From Curvibacter sp. CHRR-16 (GTDB taxonomy: Bacteria; Pseudomonadota; Gammaproteobacteria; Burkholderiales; Burkholderiaceae_C), in contig NZ_JAHCSH010000003.1 of the NCBI RefSeq assembly GCF_018474005.1, positions 310,001-374,000 on the forward strand: a stretch of 64,000 nt of DNA. Direction: 5' to 3'. Both the position numbers and the translations under genes were made by a program. Below are positions 27,411-35,641 of this stretch, piece after piece; the first letter of the stretch is position 1; each line of letters begins with the position of its first letter. The notes beneath the pieces were generated by a model. The model had not been told where the DNA came from and ran no database searches. It was given only the letters and a program-made list of their open reading frames with translations.

Positions 27411-28178
27411 TCAAAGCGGGGTTGCGTTGAGTTGCGCCAAGCGTTCGGGCGTGCCGACATCGGTCCAGCGGCCAGTGTAAAGGGATGCACTGACCCGCTG
27501 CTGCAGCATGGCTTTGCGCAGCAGCGGCGCCAATGCGGCCGACTCGCCCGCCGGGTTGCCGGGCTTGATGTCGCACCACGGCTGCGCAAACAGTTCGCGC
27601 CGCAGCAAGGCGATGGTGGAGTAGGTGTAGCACGGCGACTGGGCGTGCGGATCGCTGGGGGAAGTTGGCTTGTTCAGCGCCAGTCCACCGTGCAGCACAA
27701 AGTCACCGGCGGGGTTGTGGGTGGGGTTGGGCACCAGCCACAGGTGGGCCAAATGGTCAGATGCAGCAAAAGCGGCGTAGGCTGCGGGGTCAAACACAAA
27801 GTCGGGCACAAACACATCGCCCGCAGCCAGCCAAAACACCGGTGCCAACTGGGGCAATGCGCGGGCAATGCCACCAGCGGTTTCCAGCGCGCGGCCAAAG
27901 TCTTGCCCTTCGTGTGAGTAGCGCACAGGGGGGATGCCATCCAGTGCAGCGCAATGCGGGGCTATTTGTTCACCCAACCACGCGGTGTTGACAAGTACAG
28001 GCCCCTGGCGCTGCTGTGCCAACGCCAGCAAATGCCAATGCAGCAAGGCTTTGCCATGCACCGCCAGCAAGGGTTTGGGGTGCACATCGGTCAAGGGCCG
28101 CATGCGTTCGCCACGGCCAGCGGCCAGCAGCATGGCGGTACAAAAGGGGGGATGGCTGTTCACTATTCGTTCATCCAA
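27411..28178 (-). CDS. murU: N-acetylmuramate-1-phosphate uridylyltransferase MurU
   Basis: Nucleotidyltransferase of 255 residues that makes UDP-MurNAc from MurNAc-1-phosphate in peptidoglycan recycling, bypassing de novo synthesis by MurA/MurB. Motifs: AMLLAAGRGERMRPLTD (nucleotide-binding P-loop of NTP transferases), KPLLAVHGKALL, and WLAAGDVFV. It is in the same orientation as amgK, the preceding enzyme, but about 10 kb away. The start could also be an internal ATG 15 codons downstream. Confidence 0.85.
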   Translation of the reverse strand: MDERIVNSHPPFCTAMLLAAGRGERMRPLTDVHPKPLLAVHGKALLHWHLLALAQQRQGPVLVNTAWLGEQIAPHCAALDGIPPVRYSHEGQDFGRALETAGGIARALPQLAPVFWLAAGDVFVPDFVFDPAAYAAFAASDHLAHLWLVPNPTHNPAGDFVLHGGLALNKPTSPSDPHAQSPCYTYSTIALLRRELFAQPWCDIKPGNPAGESAALAPLLRKAMLQQRVSASLYTGRWTDVGTPERLAQLNATPL

Positions 28179-28193
28179 AGTTACAATTTTGGC

Positions 28194-28211
28194 AATTGCT
28201 GACTAGCAATT
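28194..28211. promoter_or_regulatory. palindrome in the murU upstream region
   Basis: Perfect inverted repeat AATTGCT-GACT-AGCAATT between divergent murU and the 87-residue hypothetical gene. The size and position suit a dimeric repressor operator, but no regulator is identified. Confidence 0.35.
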
Positions 28212-28230
28212 TGGCCTAGGAATTACAAAA

Positions 28231-28494
28231 ATGACAAAACTAAAAACTCGGAGCACAACAGCCGAGAAAGAGAGCGGAGGGAAAATGATCTCACTGGATT
28301 TAAACCTAGATATAGGCTTGCCGCCCAGCATGGTTGCAGGGCCACGCAACTTTACCGATACGGGCACCTTCCTGCTCAATTCGGACATGATTCCTTTGGC
28401 CAAAGATCCCTTGGTCGAGGATGATTTTTTCATAGGCGGCGTCAGCTTGCGCGAACTCAGCGCTGACCCACAGCCGCCCCAGAAAAAACGCTAG
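28231..28494 (+). CDS. hypothetical protein, 87 residues
   Basis: Not recognised. The basic N-terminus (MTKLKTRSTTAEKE) leads into SLDLNLDIGLPPSM and a proline/basic end (PQPPQKKR). There is no membrane segment or signal peptide. An AGGA lies about 9 nt before the ATG; an internal ATG at codon 19 is a second choice. Its 3' end overlaps the convergent flavin oxidoreductase by 38 bp, which somewhat lowers confidence that it is a gene. Confidence 0.5.
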   Translation: MTKLKTRSTTAEKESGGKMISLDLNLDIGLPPSMVAGPRNFTDTGTFLLNSDMIPLAKDPLVEDDFFIGGVSLRELSADPQPPQKKR

Positions 28495-29578
28495 CCGCTT
28501 CCCGCGGCAGGCAGCGCCAGTACGCAGGAAACGCCTGCACCTGTCCTCCCAGCGCTGCCGCAGCATGCCAGCCCCAGCGCGGGTTGTACAAAAAGGCACG
28601 CGCCAGTGCCACCAAATCCGCTTGGCCCTGCTGCAAAATTGTTTCTGCCTGTAGCGCATCGGTGATCAGCCCTACGGCCATGGTGACCAATCCGCTCTCG
28701 GCCCGTATGGTCTGGGCAAATGGCACTTGGTAGTTGGGCCCAAGCGCAATCTTTTGCTGGTGTGACAAGCCGCCACTGGAGACGTGGATGAAATCGCAGC
28801 CCAGTGGCTTGAGCGCTTGCGCCAGTGCCACGCTGCTGGGCAGATCCCAACCACCCTCGGCCCAATCGCTGGCCGAAATGCGGATGCCCAGCACCCCATC
28901 AAAGGCCGCGCGCATGGCCGAGAACACCTCGAGCACCATGCGCATGCGGTTGGCCAAGCTGCCACCATAAGCATCGGTGCGGATGTTGGACAGTGGCGAC
29001 AAAAACTCGTGCAACAAGTAACCATGTGCAGCATGCAGCTCCACCACCTCAATGCCCAAGCGCTGGGCGCGCTGCGCTGCATCCACAAATGCTTGGCGAA
29101 TGCCTGCAATGCCCGCATCGTCCAGCGCGCTGGGTGGCGTTTCCTGTGGCAAGTGCGGCACGGCCGATGGGGCCACTGTGGGCCAACCGCCTTGTTCGGG
29201 GCTGAGCAACTGCGCACCTTGCCATGGCAGCGCGCTCGATGCCTTGCGCCCCGCATGCGCCAACTGAATGCTGACGGGCACGTGCGGTGCTAAGGCGCGG
29301 GCGCGTGCCAAAGTACGGCCCAGAGCCGCTTCGGTGGCGTCGTCCCACAGGCCCAAACAAGCCGGGCTGATGCGCCCTTGCGGCGTCACAGCGGTGGCTT
29401 CAATGGTCAGCAAACCCGCGCCGCCATTGAGCAAATTGGCCCAGTGCATCAGGTGCCAGTCGGTGGCTTGGCCATTCACCGCTTGGTACTGGCACATGGG
29501 GGCAATCACGATGCGGTTGGGCAGGGTCACCGTAGCGCGTGCACTGGTAAAGGAGAAAGGCTGGAAAAGAGCGCTCAT
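28457..29578 (-). CDS. NADH:flavin oxidoreductase (Old Yellow Enzyme, YqjM-like)
   Basis: FMN-dependent ene-reductase of 373 residues. Features of the YqjM/XenA class: RIVIAPMCQYQA near the start (with the class-typical Cys), IQLAHAGRKAS, ELHAAHGYLLHEFLSPLSN, RISASDW, VSSGGL and LVALARAFLYNPRW. It reduces activated alkenes; the physiological substrate is unknown. The ATG at 29578 was chosen over a TTG two codons upstream. Confidence 0.9.
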   Translation of the reverse strand: MSALFQPFSFTSARATVTLPNRIVIAPMCQYQAVNGQATDWHLMHWANLLNGGAGLLTIEATAVTPQGRISPACLGLWDDATEAALGRTLARARALAPHVPVSIQLAHAGRKASSALPWQGAQLLSPEQGGWPTVAPSAVPHLPQETPPSALDDAGIAGIRQAFVDAAQRAQRLGIEVVELHAAHGYLLHEFLSPLSNIRTDAYGGSLANRMRMVLEVFSAMRAAFDGVLGIRISASDWAEGGWDLPSSVALAQALKPLGCDFIHVSSGGLSHQQKIALGPNYQVPFAQTIRAESGLVTMAVGLITDALQAETILQQGQADLVALARAFLYNPRWGWHAAAALGGQVQAFPAYWRCLPREAASVFSGAAVGQR

Positions 29579-29656
29579 GAACAAAGGGCTTCTAAGGCTT
29601 GGATGGTGTGTGCAGACTGTGTACCATCAACTTTCTAACACACAGGAGGAGCACCC

Positions 29657-30703
29657 ATGGCACTGATGGATTTCATCAAGAAACAGTTTATTGACGTCAT
29701 TCAATGGACTGAGGACGATGACCAAACACTGGCTTGGCGCTATCCCATGCGTGACCAAGAAATCCAGTCTGGTGCCCAGTTGGTGGTGCGCGAAACCCAG
29801 CTGGCCCTGTTTGTGAACGAGGGCCAAGTGGCCGACGTATTTGGCCCCGGCACCCACACGCTGACCACCCGCACCCTGCCCGTGCTGACCAACTTGAAGA
29901 ACTGGGACAAGCTGTTTGACTCCCCCTTCAAGAGCGATGTGTACTTTTTCAGCACCCGCATGCGCATGGACCAAAAGTGGGGCACACCCCAGCCCATCAC
30001 CATCCGCGATGCCGACTTTGGTGCTGTGCGTCTGCGCGCCTTTGGCAACTACGGCTACCACCTGACCGACCCCAAGCTCTTCCACACCTTGGTGTCGGGC
30101 ACGCGCGAGCACTATGGCGTGGCCGATTTGGATGGCCAACTGCGCGGCCTCATCCTGCAAAACATCAGCCAGGCCGTGGCCAGCAGTGGCATAGCGTTTT
30201 TGGACTTGGCTGCCAACCAGCAAAGCTTTGCCCAAGCCTTGGGCACACAGATTGCCCCTGAACTGAGCAAACTGGGCCTAGCGCTCGATGGCATGACGGT
30301 GCAAAACATCTCCCTGCCCGAAGAGCTGCAAAAAGTGCTGGATCAAAAAATTGGCATGGGCATGGTGGGCCAAAACGTTGGCCAGTTCATGCAATACCAA
30401 ACCGCACAGGCCATCCCCGCCATGGCTGCTGGCGCTGCCAACGGCGGCGGTGGCGTAGCGGGCGACGCCATGGGCTTGGGCGCTGGCGTGGCGCTGGGCC
30501 AAGTGCTGGCGCAAAACTTGGCGCAAGGGCTCAACCCCGGCGCTGGTGCCAATGCAGCGGTTCTTGCAACCCCAGCAGACACCGTCAAGCCCGACGAGGT
30601 GCTGGCCACGCTGGAAAAGCTGGCCGACCTCAAAGCCAAGGGCATCCTCACCGACGACGAGTTCAGCGCCAAAAAAGCCGAACTACTCAAGAAACTGAGC
30701 TGA
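29657..30703 (+). CDS. SPFH-domain protein with C-terminal SHOCT domain
   Basis: Cytoplasmic or membrane-associated scaffold of 348 residues. An SPFH/Band-7-like domain of the YdjI/virion-core-protein type occupies about 30-245. A Gly/Ala-rich linker follows (about 250-300), then a short SHOCT-type helical hairpin at the C-terminus (ATLEKLADLKAKGILTDDEF). There is no N-terminal membrane anchor. A strong AGGAGG site is present. It heads an operon with DUF4178, DUF350 and an aminopropyltransferase, only 10 bp before the next gene. Confidence 0.87.
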   Translation: MALMDFIKKQFIDVIQWTEDDDQTLAWRYPMRDQEIQSGAQLVVRETQLALFVNEGQVADVFGPGTHTLTTRTLPVLTNLKNWDKLFDSPFKSDVYFFSTRMRMDQKWGTPQPITIRDADFGAVRLRAFGNYGYHLTDPKLFHTLVSGTREHYGVADLDGQLRGLILQNISQAVASSGIAFLDLAANQQSFAQALGTQIAPELSKLGLALDGMTVQNISLPEELQKVLDQKIGMGMVGQNVGQFMQYQTAQAIPAMAAGAANGGGGVAGDAMGLGAGVALGQVLAQNLAQGLNPGAGANAAVLATPADTVKPDEVLATLEKLADLKAKGILTDDEFSAKKAELLKKLS

Positions 30704-30713
30704 TAGGCCCGGC

Positions 30714-32297
30714 TTGAGTACGGCCAACACCCCTTACCGCCAATACCAAGCCCCCTGCCCCGGCTGCGGGGCTCCGGTGGTTTTTGCCAGCGCGCAAAGC
30801 ACGCACGCGGTGTGCGTGTATTGCCAGAGCAGCATCGCCCGCGACGGCGAGGTGCTGCGCCGCATTGGCAAAGTGGCGGAACTGTTTGACGACCACAGCC
30901 CGCTCACACTGGGGGCCAGCGGCCAGTACCAAGGCCAAGCCTTCACACTGGTGGGGCGCTTGCAATACCAGTACGACGAAGGTGTGTGGTCTGAGTGGTA
31001 CGCGCTGCTGGCCGATGGCAGTGGCGCGTGGCTGAGCGAGGACAACGGCAGCTACGTCTTTTGCACCCAAATCAGCCAGCAGCGCAGCCTGCCCGAAGCG
31101 GCCAACTTTCGCGTCGGCGCTACCACCGCTATCAACGGCAAAACCTTCCGCGTCGCCTCCAACCAAACCGTGCACGTGCGCAGCGCCCAAGGCGAACTGC
31201 CCACCGCCCCGGTGCTGGAGCGCCCCTTTGCGCTGGTGGAACTGCGCAGCGATGCCCCTGACAGCGCAGGCCAAGTCTTGAGCCTGGACTACAGCACCCA
31301 GCCGCCCACGGCCACACTGGGCCGCGCAGTGGAGCTGGACGCGCTGCGCCTGCAGGGGCTCCAAGACAGCGCCCGCACCAAAGACGAAAAAGGCCGCCAG
31401 TTCAACTGCCCGCAGTGCGGTGCCACGCTCAACGCCTTGCTGCCCAAGACGGTGAGCATGAGCTGCAGCAGTTGCCACAGCCTCATAGACCTGAGCAGCG
31501 GCATAGGCGGCGAGCTGCGTCACGCCCAGCAAGACGAGCCCATACAGCCGCAAATCCCCCTAGGCAGCTACGGCGTGCTGCAGGGCCTGCGCTGGCAAGT
31601 GGTGGGCTTTCAACACCGCATGGGCGTATCGCCTGCGGACACCGACGAGAGCTTTGGCTGGGAGGAGTACCTGCTCTACCACCCGACCAAAGGCTTTCAG
31701 TTTCTGGTGGACAGCACCGAAGGCTGGAGCCTGGTGCGCCCCGCCACCGGCGCGCCAGCCTTGGCGGACAACGGCCAAAGCGCCCGCTACCTGGGCAAGA
31801 CCTACCGCCTGACCGACACCTACCGCGCCGAGACCAACTACGTGGTGGGCGAGTTTTACTGGCGCGTGCAGCGCGGCCAAGTGACGCAAAACCGCGACTT
31901 CAAGGCGGGTAAAAACTTTCTCAACCTCGAGCAAAGCGCCAAAGAAATGGTGTGGAGCGTGGGCAGCGCCATCGACAGCGAGACCGTGGCCAAAGCCTTT
32001 GGCCAAGAAGCCAAGAAGGCCGACTTCAAGCGCGGTGGCCTGCTGGGAGCCACCGCTGCGGGCAGCGCCTTGGGCGGGCTGACCCACCGCCTGCGCCAAG
32101 ATGTCAGCCCTCTGTCCAGCCAAAACCCGTTCTGGCAGCGGCCCGACTTTTGGCTTTTTGTCGTGTTCTTGCTCATCGTGCTGGCCATTTCGCGCTGCTC
32201 CAGCTGCGACCCCAATGTGGAAAACTGCTCCTCGGGCAGCTACCGCACGGGTGGCGGCTCGTGGGGTGGGTTCTCCACCGGCGGCGGGCACAAATAA
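30714..32297 (+). CDS. DUF4178 protein with two zinc ribbons and a C-terminal membrane helix
   Basis: 527 residues from a TTG start. An N-terminal zinc ribbon (CPGCGAP and CVYCQS) is followed by a DUF4178 beta domain (about 60-200), a second zinc ribbon near 235-260 (CPQCGA, CSSCHS), and a second DUF4178 copy (about 280-420). A hydrophobic helix near 475-495 (FWLFVVFLLIVLAI) precedes a Cys/Gly/Ser-rich tail ending STGGGHK. Function unknown; the family travels with SPFH, DUF350 and spermidine-synthase-like proteins. No ATG near the first zinc ribbon fits, which supports TTG. Confidence 0.82.
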   Translation: MSTANTPYRQYQAPCPGCGAPVVFASAQSTHAVCVYCQSSIARDGEVLRRIGKVAELFDDHSPLTLGASGQYQGQAFTLVGRLQYQYDEGVWSEWYALLADGSGAWLSEDNGSYVFCTQISQQRSLPEAANFRVGATTAINGKTFRVASNQTVHVRSAQGELPTAPVLERPFALVELRSDAPDSAGQVLSLDYSTQPPTATLGRAVELDALRLQGLQDSARTKDEKGRQFNCPQCGATLNALLPKTVSMSCSSCHSLIDLSSGIGGELRHAQQDEPIQPQIPLGSYGVLQGLRWQVVGFQHRMGVSPADTDESFGWEEYLLYHPTKGFQFLVDSTEGWSLVRPATGAPALADNGQSARYLGKTYRLTDTYRAETNYVVGEFYWRVQRGQVTQNRDFKAGKNFLNLEQSAKEMVWSVGSAIDSETVAKAFGQEAKKADFKRGGLLGATAAGSALGGLTHRLRQDVSPLSSQNPFWQRPDFWLFVVFLLIVLAISRCSSCDPNVENCSSGSYRTGGGSWGGFSTGGGHK

Positions 32298-32320
32298 CTT
32301 TTTTCTAGAGGAGATCGACC

Positions 32321-32533
32321 ATGCAATGGTTTCACCCCGACGTACTTTTGGGTTCCCTGCTTTACGCCGTCATGGGCGTGCTGCTGTTTTGGCTGTGCTT
32401 CATCCTCATCGACAAGCTCACCCCCTACAACCTGTGGCTGGAGATCGTGGAAAAGCAAAACCAAGCGCTGGCGCTGGTGGTAGCGGCCATGGCGCTGGGC
32501 ATTTGCATCATCGTGGCTGCGGCAATCCACTGA
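32321..32533 (+). CDS. DUF350 small membrane protein
   Basis: 70-residue inner-membrane protein with two hydrophobic helices (about 8-27 and 47-69) and a conserved polar centre (LIDKLTPYNL). This corresponds to one DUF350 repeat; YjfL-type homologues carry more. A GAGGAG site lies upstream. It sits between DUF4178 and the aminopropyltransferase, 1 bp before the latter. Confidence 0.82.
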   Translation: MQWFHPDVLLGSLLYAVMGVLLFWLCFILIDKLTPYNLWLEIVEKQNQALALVVAAMALGICIIVAAAIH

Positions 32534-32534
32534 C

Positions 32535-34070
32535 GTGCATCCGGTTCAATTAGCGCTGCTGGCCTCCGTCTTTGTGGTGGCGGCCTGCGGGCTGGTGTAC
32601 GAGCTGGCAGCAGGCGCGCTGGCGTCTTACCTGCTGGGCGACTCGGTGCTGCAGTTCTCCACCGTCATTGGCAGCTACCTGTTTGCCATGGGTATTGGGT
32701 CGTACCTGTCACGCTTTCTGGAGCGCCAACTCATTGCCCACTTTGTCCGCATCGAACTGCTGGTAGCGCTGGCTGGCGGCGCTATGCCTGCTATGCTTTT
32801 TATAGCGCATGCAGCAATACCCACGGGCTTTAGAGCCATTTTGTATGCCATGGTCGGCTTGGTGGGCATCTTGGTGGGGCTGGAGATTCCGCTGGTCATG
32901 CGCATCCTCAAGCGGCACGTGGTGCTGCGCGATCTGGTCTCGCAAGTGCTCACTTTCGACTACCTGGGCGCGCTGGCCGTGTCCATCGCCTTCCCGCTGC
33001 TGCTGGTGCCGCACTTGGGGCTGGTGCGCACCGGGCTGCTGTTTGGCGTGCTCAACGCCGCCGTGGCCGTGTGGGCGCTGTGGCTGTTTCGCGCCCAGCT
33101 GCGCCGCTGGCACGCCCACGCGCTGGCCTGCGCGGGCTGCATCGCCGTGTTGCTGGCGGGCATGGCCGGGGCAGACCGCATCACCACCTGGGCCGAGGAC
33201 AAGCTCTACCAAGACCACGTGCTCTACGCCCAAACCACGCCCTACCAGCGTATCGTGGTGACCAACGCGCCCGGTGAGGGGCGGCTGGGCCTGCGCCTGT
33301 TCCTCAACGGCAACTTGCAGTTCGCCCAGCGGGACGAATACCGCTACCACGAGGCGCTGGTGCACCCCATCCTGTCAGCCCTGCCCGGTGCGTGGGGCGC
33401 GCCCACACTGCGCGTGGCTGTGCTGGGCGGGGGCGATGGCATGGCCGTGCGCGAGATCCTGCGCTACCCCGGCGTGGCCAGTGTCACGCTGGTGGAGCTG
33501 GACCCGGCCATGACGCAGCTCTTTAGCACCGCCCCCGAGCTGGTGGCGCTCAACCACGGCGCGCTGCGCTCACCCAAGGTGCGCGTGGTCAATACCGACG
33601 CCTTTGGCTGGCTGCAAGCCAGCAGCGAGGTGTTTGACGCCATCGTGGTGGACTTTCCCGACCCGACCAACTTTGCCATCGGCAAGCTCTACACCAGCGC
33701 GTTTTATGCCCTGCTGGACCAGCACCTGAGCGCCAGCGGCTTTGCCGTCATCCAGACCACCAGCCCGCTGGTGGCGCGCAAGAGCTACTGGACCGTGGCG
33801 CACACCCTGCAAGCCGTGGGCCTGCGCACCGTGCCCTACCACGCCCACGTGCCCAGCTTTGGCGAGTGGGGCTACCTCATCGCCAGCCGCCGCCCGTGGC
33901 CTGCTGCGCAGCGCTTGCCCGAGGGGCTGCGATACCTCACCCCCAGCACCCTGCAAGCCATGCTGGACTTCCCGCCCGACATGGCCGAGCTACCCACCGA
34001 AACCAACCGCCTGTCCAACCAAGTGCTGGTGCAAACCTACGAGGAAGAGTGGGGGAGGGTGGCGAAGTGA
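32535..34070 (+). CDS. membrane-embedded polyamine aminopropyltransferase-like protein
   Basis: 511 residues from a GTG. The N-terminal half has about 7 transmembrane helices (to about 215). The C-terminal half is a spermidine-synthase-fold methyltransferase-like domain: VAVLGGGDGMAVREIL (decarboxylated-SAM site), VELDPAM, and DFPDPTNFAIGKLYTSAFY with the catalytic region. Soluble SpeE lacks the TM half, so the acceptor may be membrane-bound or delivered at the membrane. A 54-bp repeat is embedded in the TM part. No S-adenosylmethionine decarboxylase is nearby. Confidence 0.85.
   Translation: MHPVQLALLASVFVVAACGLVYELAAGALASYLLGDSVLQFSTVIGSYLFAMGIGSYLSRFLERQLIAHFVRIELLVALAGGAMPAMLFIAHAAIPTGFRAILYAMVGLVGILVGLEIPLVMRILKRHVVLRDLVSQVLTFDYLGALAVSIAFPLLLVPHLGLVRTGLLFGVLNAAVAVWALWLFRAQLRRWHAHALACAGCIAVLLAGMAGADRITTWAEDKLYQDHVLYAQTTPYQRIVVTNAPGEGRLGLRLFLNGNLQFAQRDEYRYHEALVHPILSALPGAWGAPTLRVAVLGGGDGMAVREILRYPGVASVTLVELDPAMTQLFSTAPELVALNHGALRSPKVRVVNTDAFGWLQASSEVFDAIVVDFPDPTNFAIGKLYTSAFYALLDQHLSASGFAVIQTTSPLVARKSYWTVAHTLQAVGLRTVPYHAHVPSFGEWGYLIASRRPWPAAQRLPEGLRYLTPSTLQAMLDFPPDMAELPTETNRLSNQVLVQTYEEEWGRVAK
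32790..32843 (+). repeat. 54-bp palindromic repeat inside a coding region, copy A
   Basis: A/T-rich core (GCTATGCTTTTTATAGC) followed by a second weak palindrome (GGGCTTTAGAGCC) and ATTTTG, inside the aminopropyltransferase frame. It aligns without gaps to the copy at 40527-40580 read on the other strand. Its length is a multiple of three, so it adds 18 codons without breaking the frame. Confidence 0.6.
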
Positions 34071-34088
34071 GGGGGTGGTGTGCGCACG

Positions 34089-34523
34089 TTAGCCTTTGGG
34101 CGCAACGGAGATGTGCTCAACGGTAACGCCTTTGAGCCGAGGGTCTGACTTGACTATGCGAGCCAAAGGGTTGTGCTCGACGCGTAACTGCTTTTCGGAT
34201 AGCCAGATAACGCGAACGACCGGGTGCGGTGCTTTTCCGTGATTGCTATCTGCGACGAAGATGTTTCCGCCTTCATTGGGAAGAGTGTCGTCTATGGAGA
34301 GAATGGAGATTTGTGTTGAAAAATCAGTCGTTGCGCCGCAGTCGCGCTCGAATAGCACGGCCTTAATTCGCCCCCCGGGCGCGGGATACTGCGCAAGAAC
34401 TGAGTTTGCACAAAGGTCTTGCGTGAAAAAGTCCAGCGCCCAGACGCCTAACACGACGATACCGACGCAGGTTGCAGCAACTACGCCGAGCATCTTGAAC
34501 AGGCGGGAGATAAGCGCAACCAT
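34089..34523 (-). CDS. single-pass membrane hypothetical protein
   Basis: 144 residues with one N-terminal helix (about 5-32, MLGVVAATCVGIVVLGVW). The extracytoplasmic part contains VLAQYPAPGGRIKAVLFERDCGATTDFSTQISIL-type sequence (split: GGRIKAVLFERDCGATTDF, then STQISIL) that I recall in small conserved hypothetical proteins near DUF5412, without a known role. The ATG at 34523 was chosen because upstream residues are low quality. A GTTAGCC box lies 8 bp before the ATG. It may belong to the cassette-like segment. Confidence 0.6.
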   Translation of the reverse strand: MVALISRLFKMLGVVAATCVGIVVLGVWALDFFTQDLCANSVLAQYPAPGGRIKAVLFERDCGATTDFSTQISILSIDDTLPNEGGNIFVADSNHGKAPHPVVRVIWLSEKQLRVEHNPLARIVKSDPRLKGVTVEHISVAPKG

Positions 34524-34617
34524 GAAGAAGGCTAACGAATGAAAGGGACTTCCCCGTCCCAAGCGAGCCGCGTCTCCTGAGGGGTGCGCTGTGCACGGCG
34601 TGGATGAATCAGGCAAA

Positions 34618-34860
34618 TCAGTGCTGGTGTGCACCACTGGTAAAGGCAATTTGCAGCATTGGGCCATACTTTTGCCCCTCAAGAGGATCGAACAACAAAC
34701 AGGGATAGCTTTGTGATGCCTGTTTGAGTGCCAGCATCCCAATAGCCGTTATCAAGAAGAAGCAACTACTCCATCCACGCTTGTGACGAGATTGATCGAC
34801 CACAGGCCCGTCGGGTTCCCCCCAAACCGATAGACGCCGATAACTCTTGCGGCTCAACAA
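34618..34860 (-). other. doubtful 80-codon frame in the 34.5-35.1 kb spacer
   Basis: The interval 34524-35103 has no convincing gene. This frame starts with TTG, has one hydrophobic stretch (CFFLITAIGMLALK) and ends FTSGAHQH. It may be a decayed gene or a remnant; I do not recognise it. The rest of the interval holds an attC-like site (34976-35041) and A/T-rich DNA. Confidence 0.25.
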
Positions 34861-34975
34861 ACTTCGGTTCAGCAGCCGTTTGTAACGATTGGCGCATCAG
34901 TGACGCAGATTCCATGTCGGCACGGGACATTCACGATCCCACTTTAGATGCCGGATATACGACTGCAGGCGCTTT

Positions 34976-35041
34976 ACCCAACGGCCCCCACTCGATCAGT
35001 TTCTTGCGCTTGTGGGGGAGTCCATATACGTTTTGTTAGAC
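34976..35041 (-). other. attC-like recombination site 2
   Basis: Read on the minus strand: R'' box GTCTAAC (35041-35035) and R' box GTTGGGT (34982-34976), both matching the RYYYAAC / GTTRRRY consensus, 66 bp overall, with an internal CCCCCAC/GTGGGGG stem. It follows the 143-residue membrane protein gene, as expected for a gene cassette. The L boxes are weak. Confidence 0.5.
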
Positions 35042-35103
35042 TTTAATTGCTTGTTAAGCCTAATTCAAGCCAAATTAATACAAAATCGCTGGTTAAAATA
35101 ATC

Positions 35104-35535
35104 TTATCTTCTAAGGTATTTCGAATTCAAAAAAAGTTCATACAAAAGCTTGCCAAGACCAATATAAAAGTAACAAATTAAAATGGTGATAAATATAACG
35201 CCATAAACATTCCCAAAGTTGTAACCAAAATACTCTTCATATAAATTGAAATGTTTTAACAGTTTTATTCCAAAATAAAAGATAAACGCAAAAATGAAAG
35301 GGCTGAAAATATACAATTTTACGATGTTTCGCGTAGATTGCATTCTTGCAGTTAATGCAATTATGGTAACGCAAAACGGAAGATAAAAAATCCATCCGTC
35401 ATATATTAGAAGACCGAGGATAAACGGAACAAATGAAAATAGTGGCGCTACTCCAAGCGGAAGTGAAACAACAGGAGTTATTACTGGTAAGAGTAACAAC
35501 AGCTGTAAAAAACGCTTCTCAGTAATTGTGACCAT
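35104..35535 (-). CDS. small A/T-rich membrane protein (cassette ORF)
   Basis: 143 residues with about 4 hydrophobic helices (from FLQLLLLLPVITPVV to IFITILICYFYIGLG) and a basic C-terminus. Not recognised. Base composition is far more A/T-rich than the neighbours, indicating recent acquisition. The ATG at 35535 begins 16 bp after the R' box of the attC-like site at 35551-35637, and another attC-like site follows the stop, so it looks like an integron gene cassette. Confidence 0.65.
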   Translation of the reverse strand: MVTITEKRFLQLLLLLPVITPVVSLPLGVAPLFSFVPFILGLLIYDGWIFYLPFCVTIIALTARMQSTRNIVKLYIFSPFIFAFIFYFGIKLLKHFNLYEEYFGYNFGNVYGVIFITILICYFYIGLGKLLYELFLNSKYLRR

Positions 35536-35550
35536 TTTGGATTCCGTAAA

Positions 35551-35637
35551 TTCTAACGTTGGCGTTGTCCGGCGGGCAGCAAACGCCGCGCAGCGGCCCT
35601 CTGCTGCTGCACGTCCGCGACGAACAACCTGTTGGAC
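35551..35637 (-). other. attC-like recombination site 1
   Basis: Minus strand: R'' box GTCCAAC (35637-35631), then GTTGTTCGTCG, a GCAGCAG-rich stem, CGCCGGACAAC, and the R' box GTTAGAA (35557-35551). The arms fold on each other into an imperfect 87-bp hairpin, the shape of integron attC sites. It begins 4 bp after the stop of the 82-residue gene and ends 15 bp before the next start. Confidence 0.6.
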
Positions 35638-35641
35638 GGCA

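Noticed and set aside
34618-34860. Possible transposase C-terminal remnant
   Set aside because: A basic stretch (RHKRGW) suggested one, but no DDE-type motif or inverted repeats were visible, so it is listed only as a doubtful frame.
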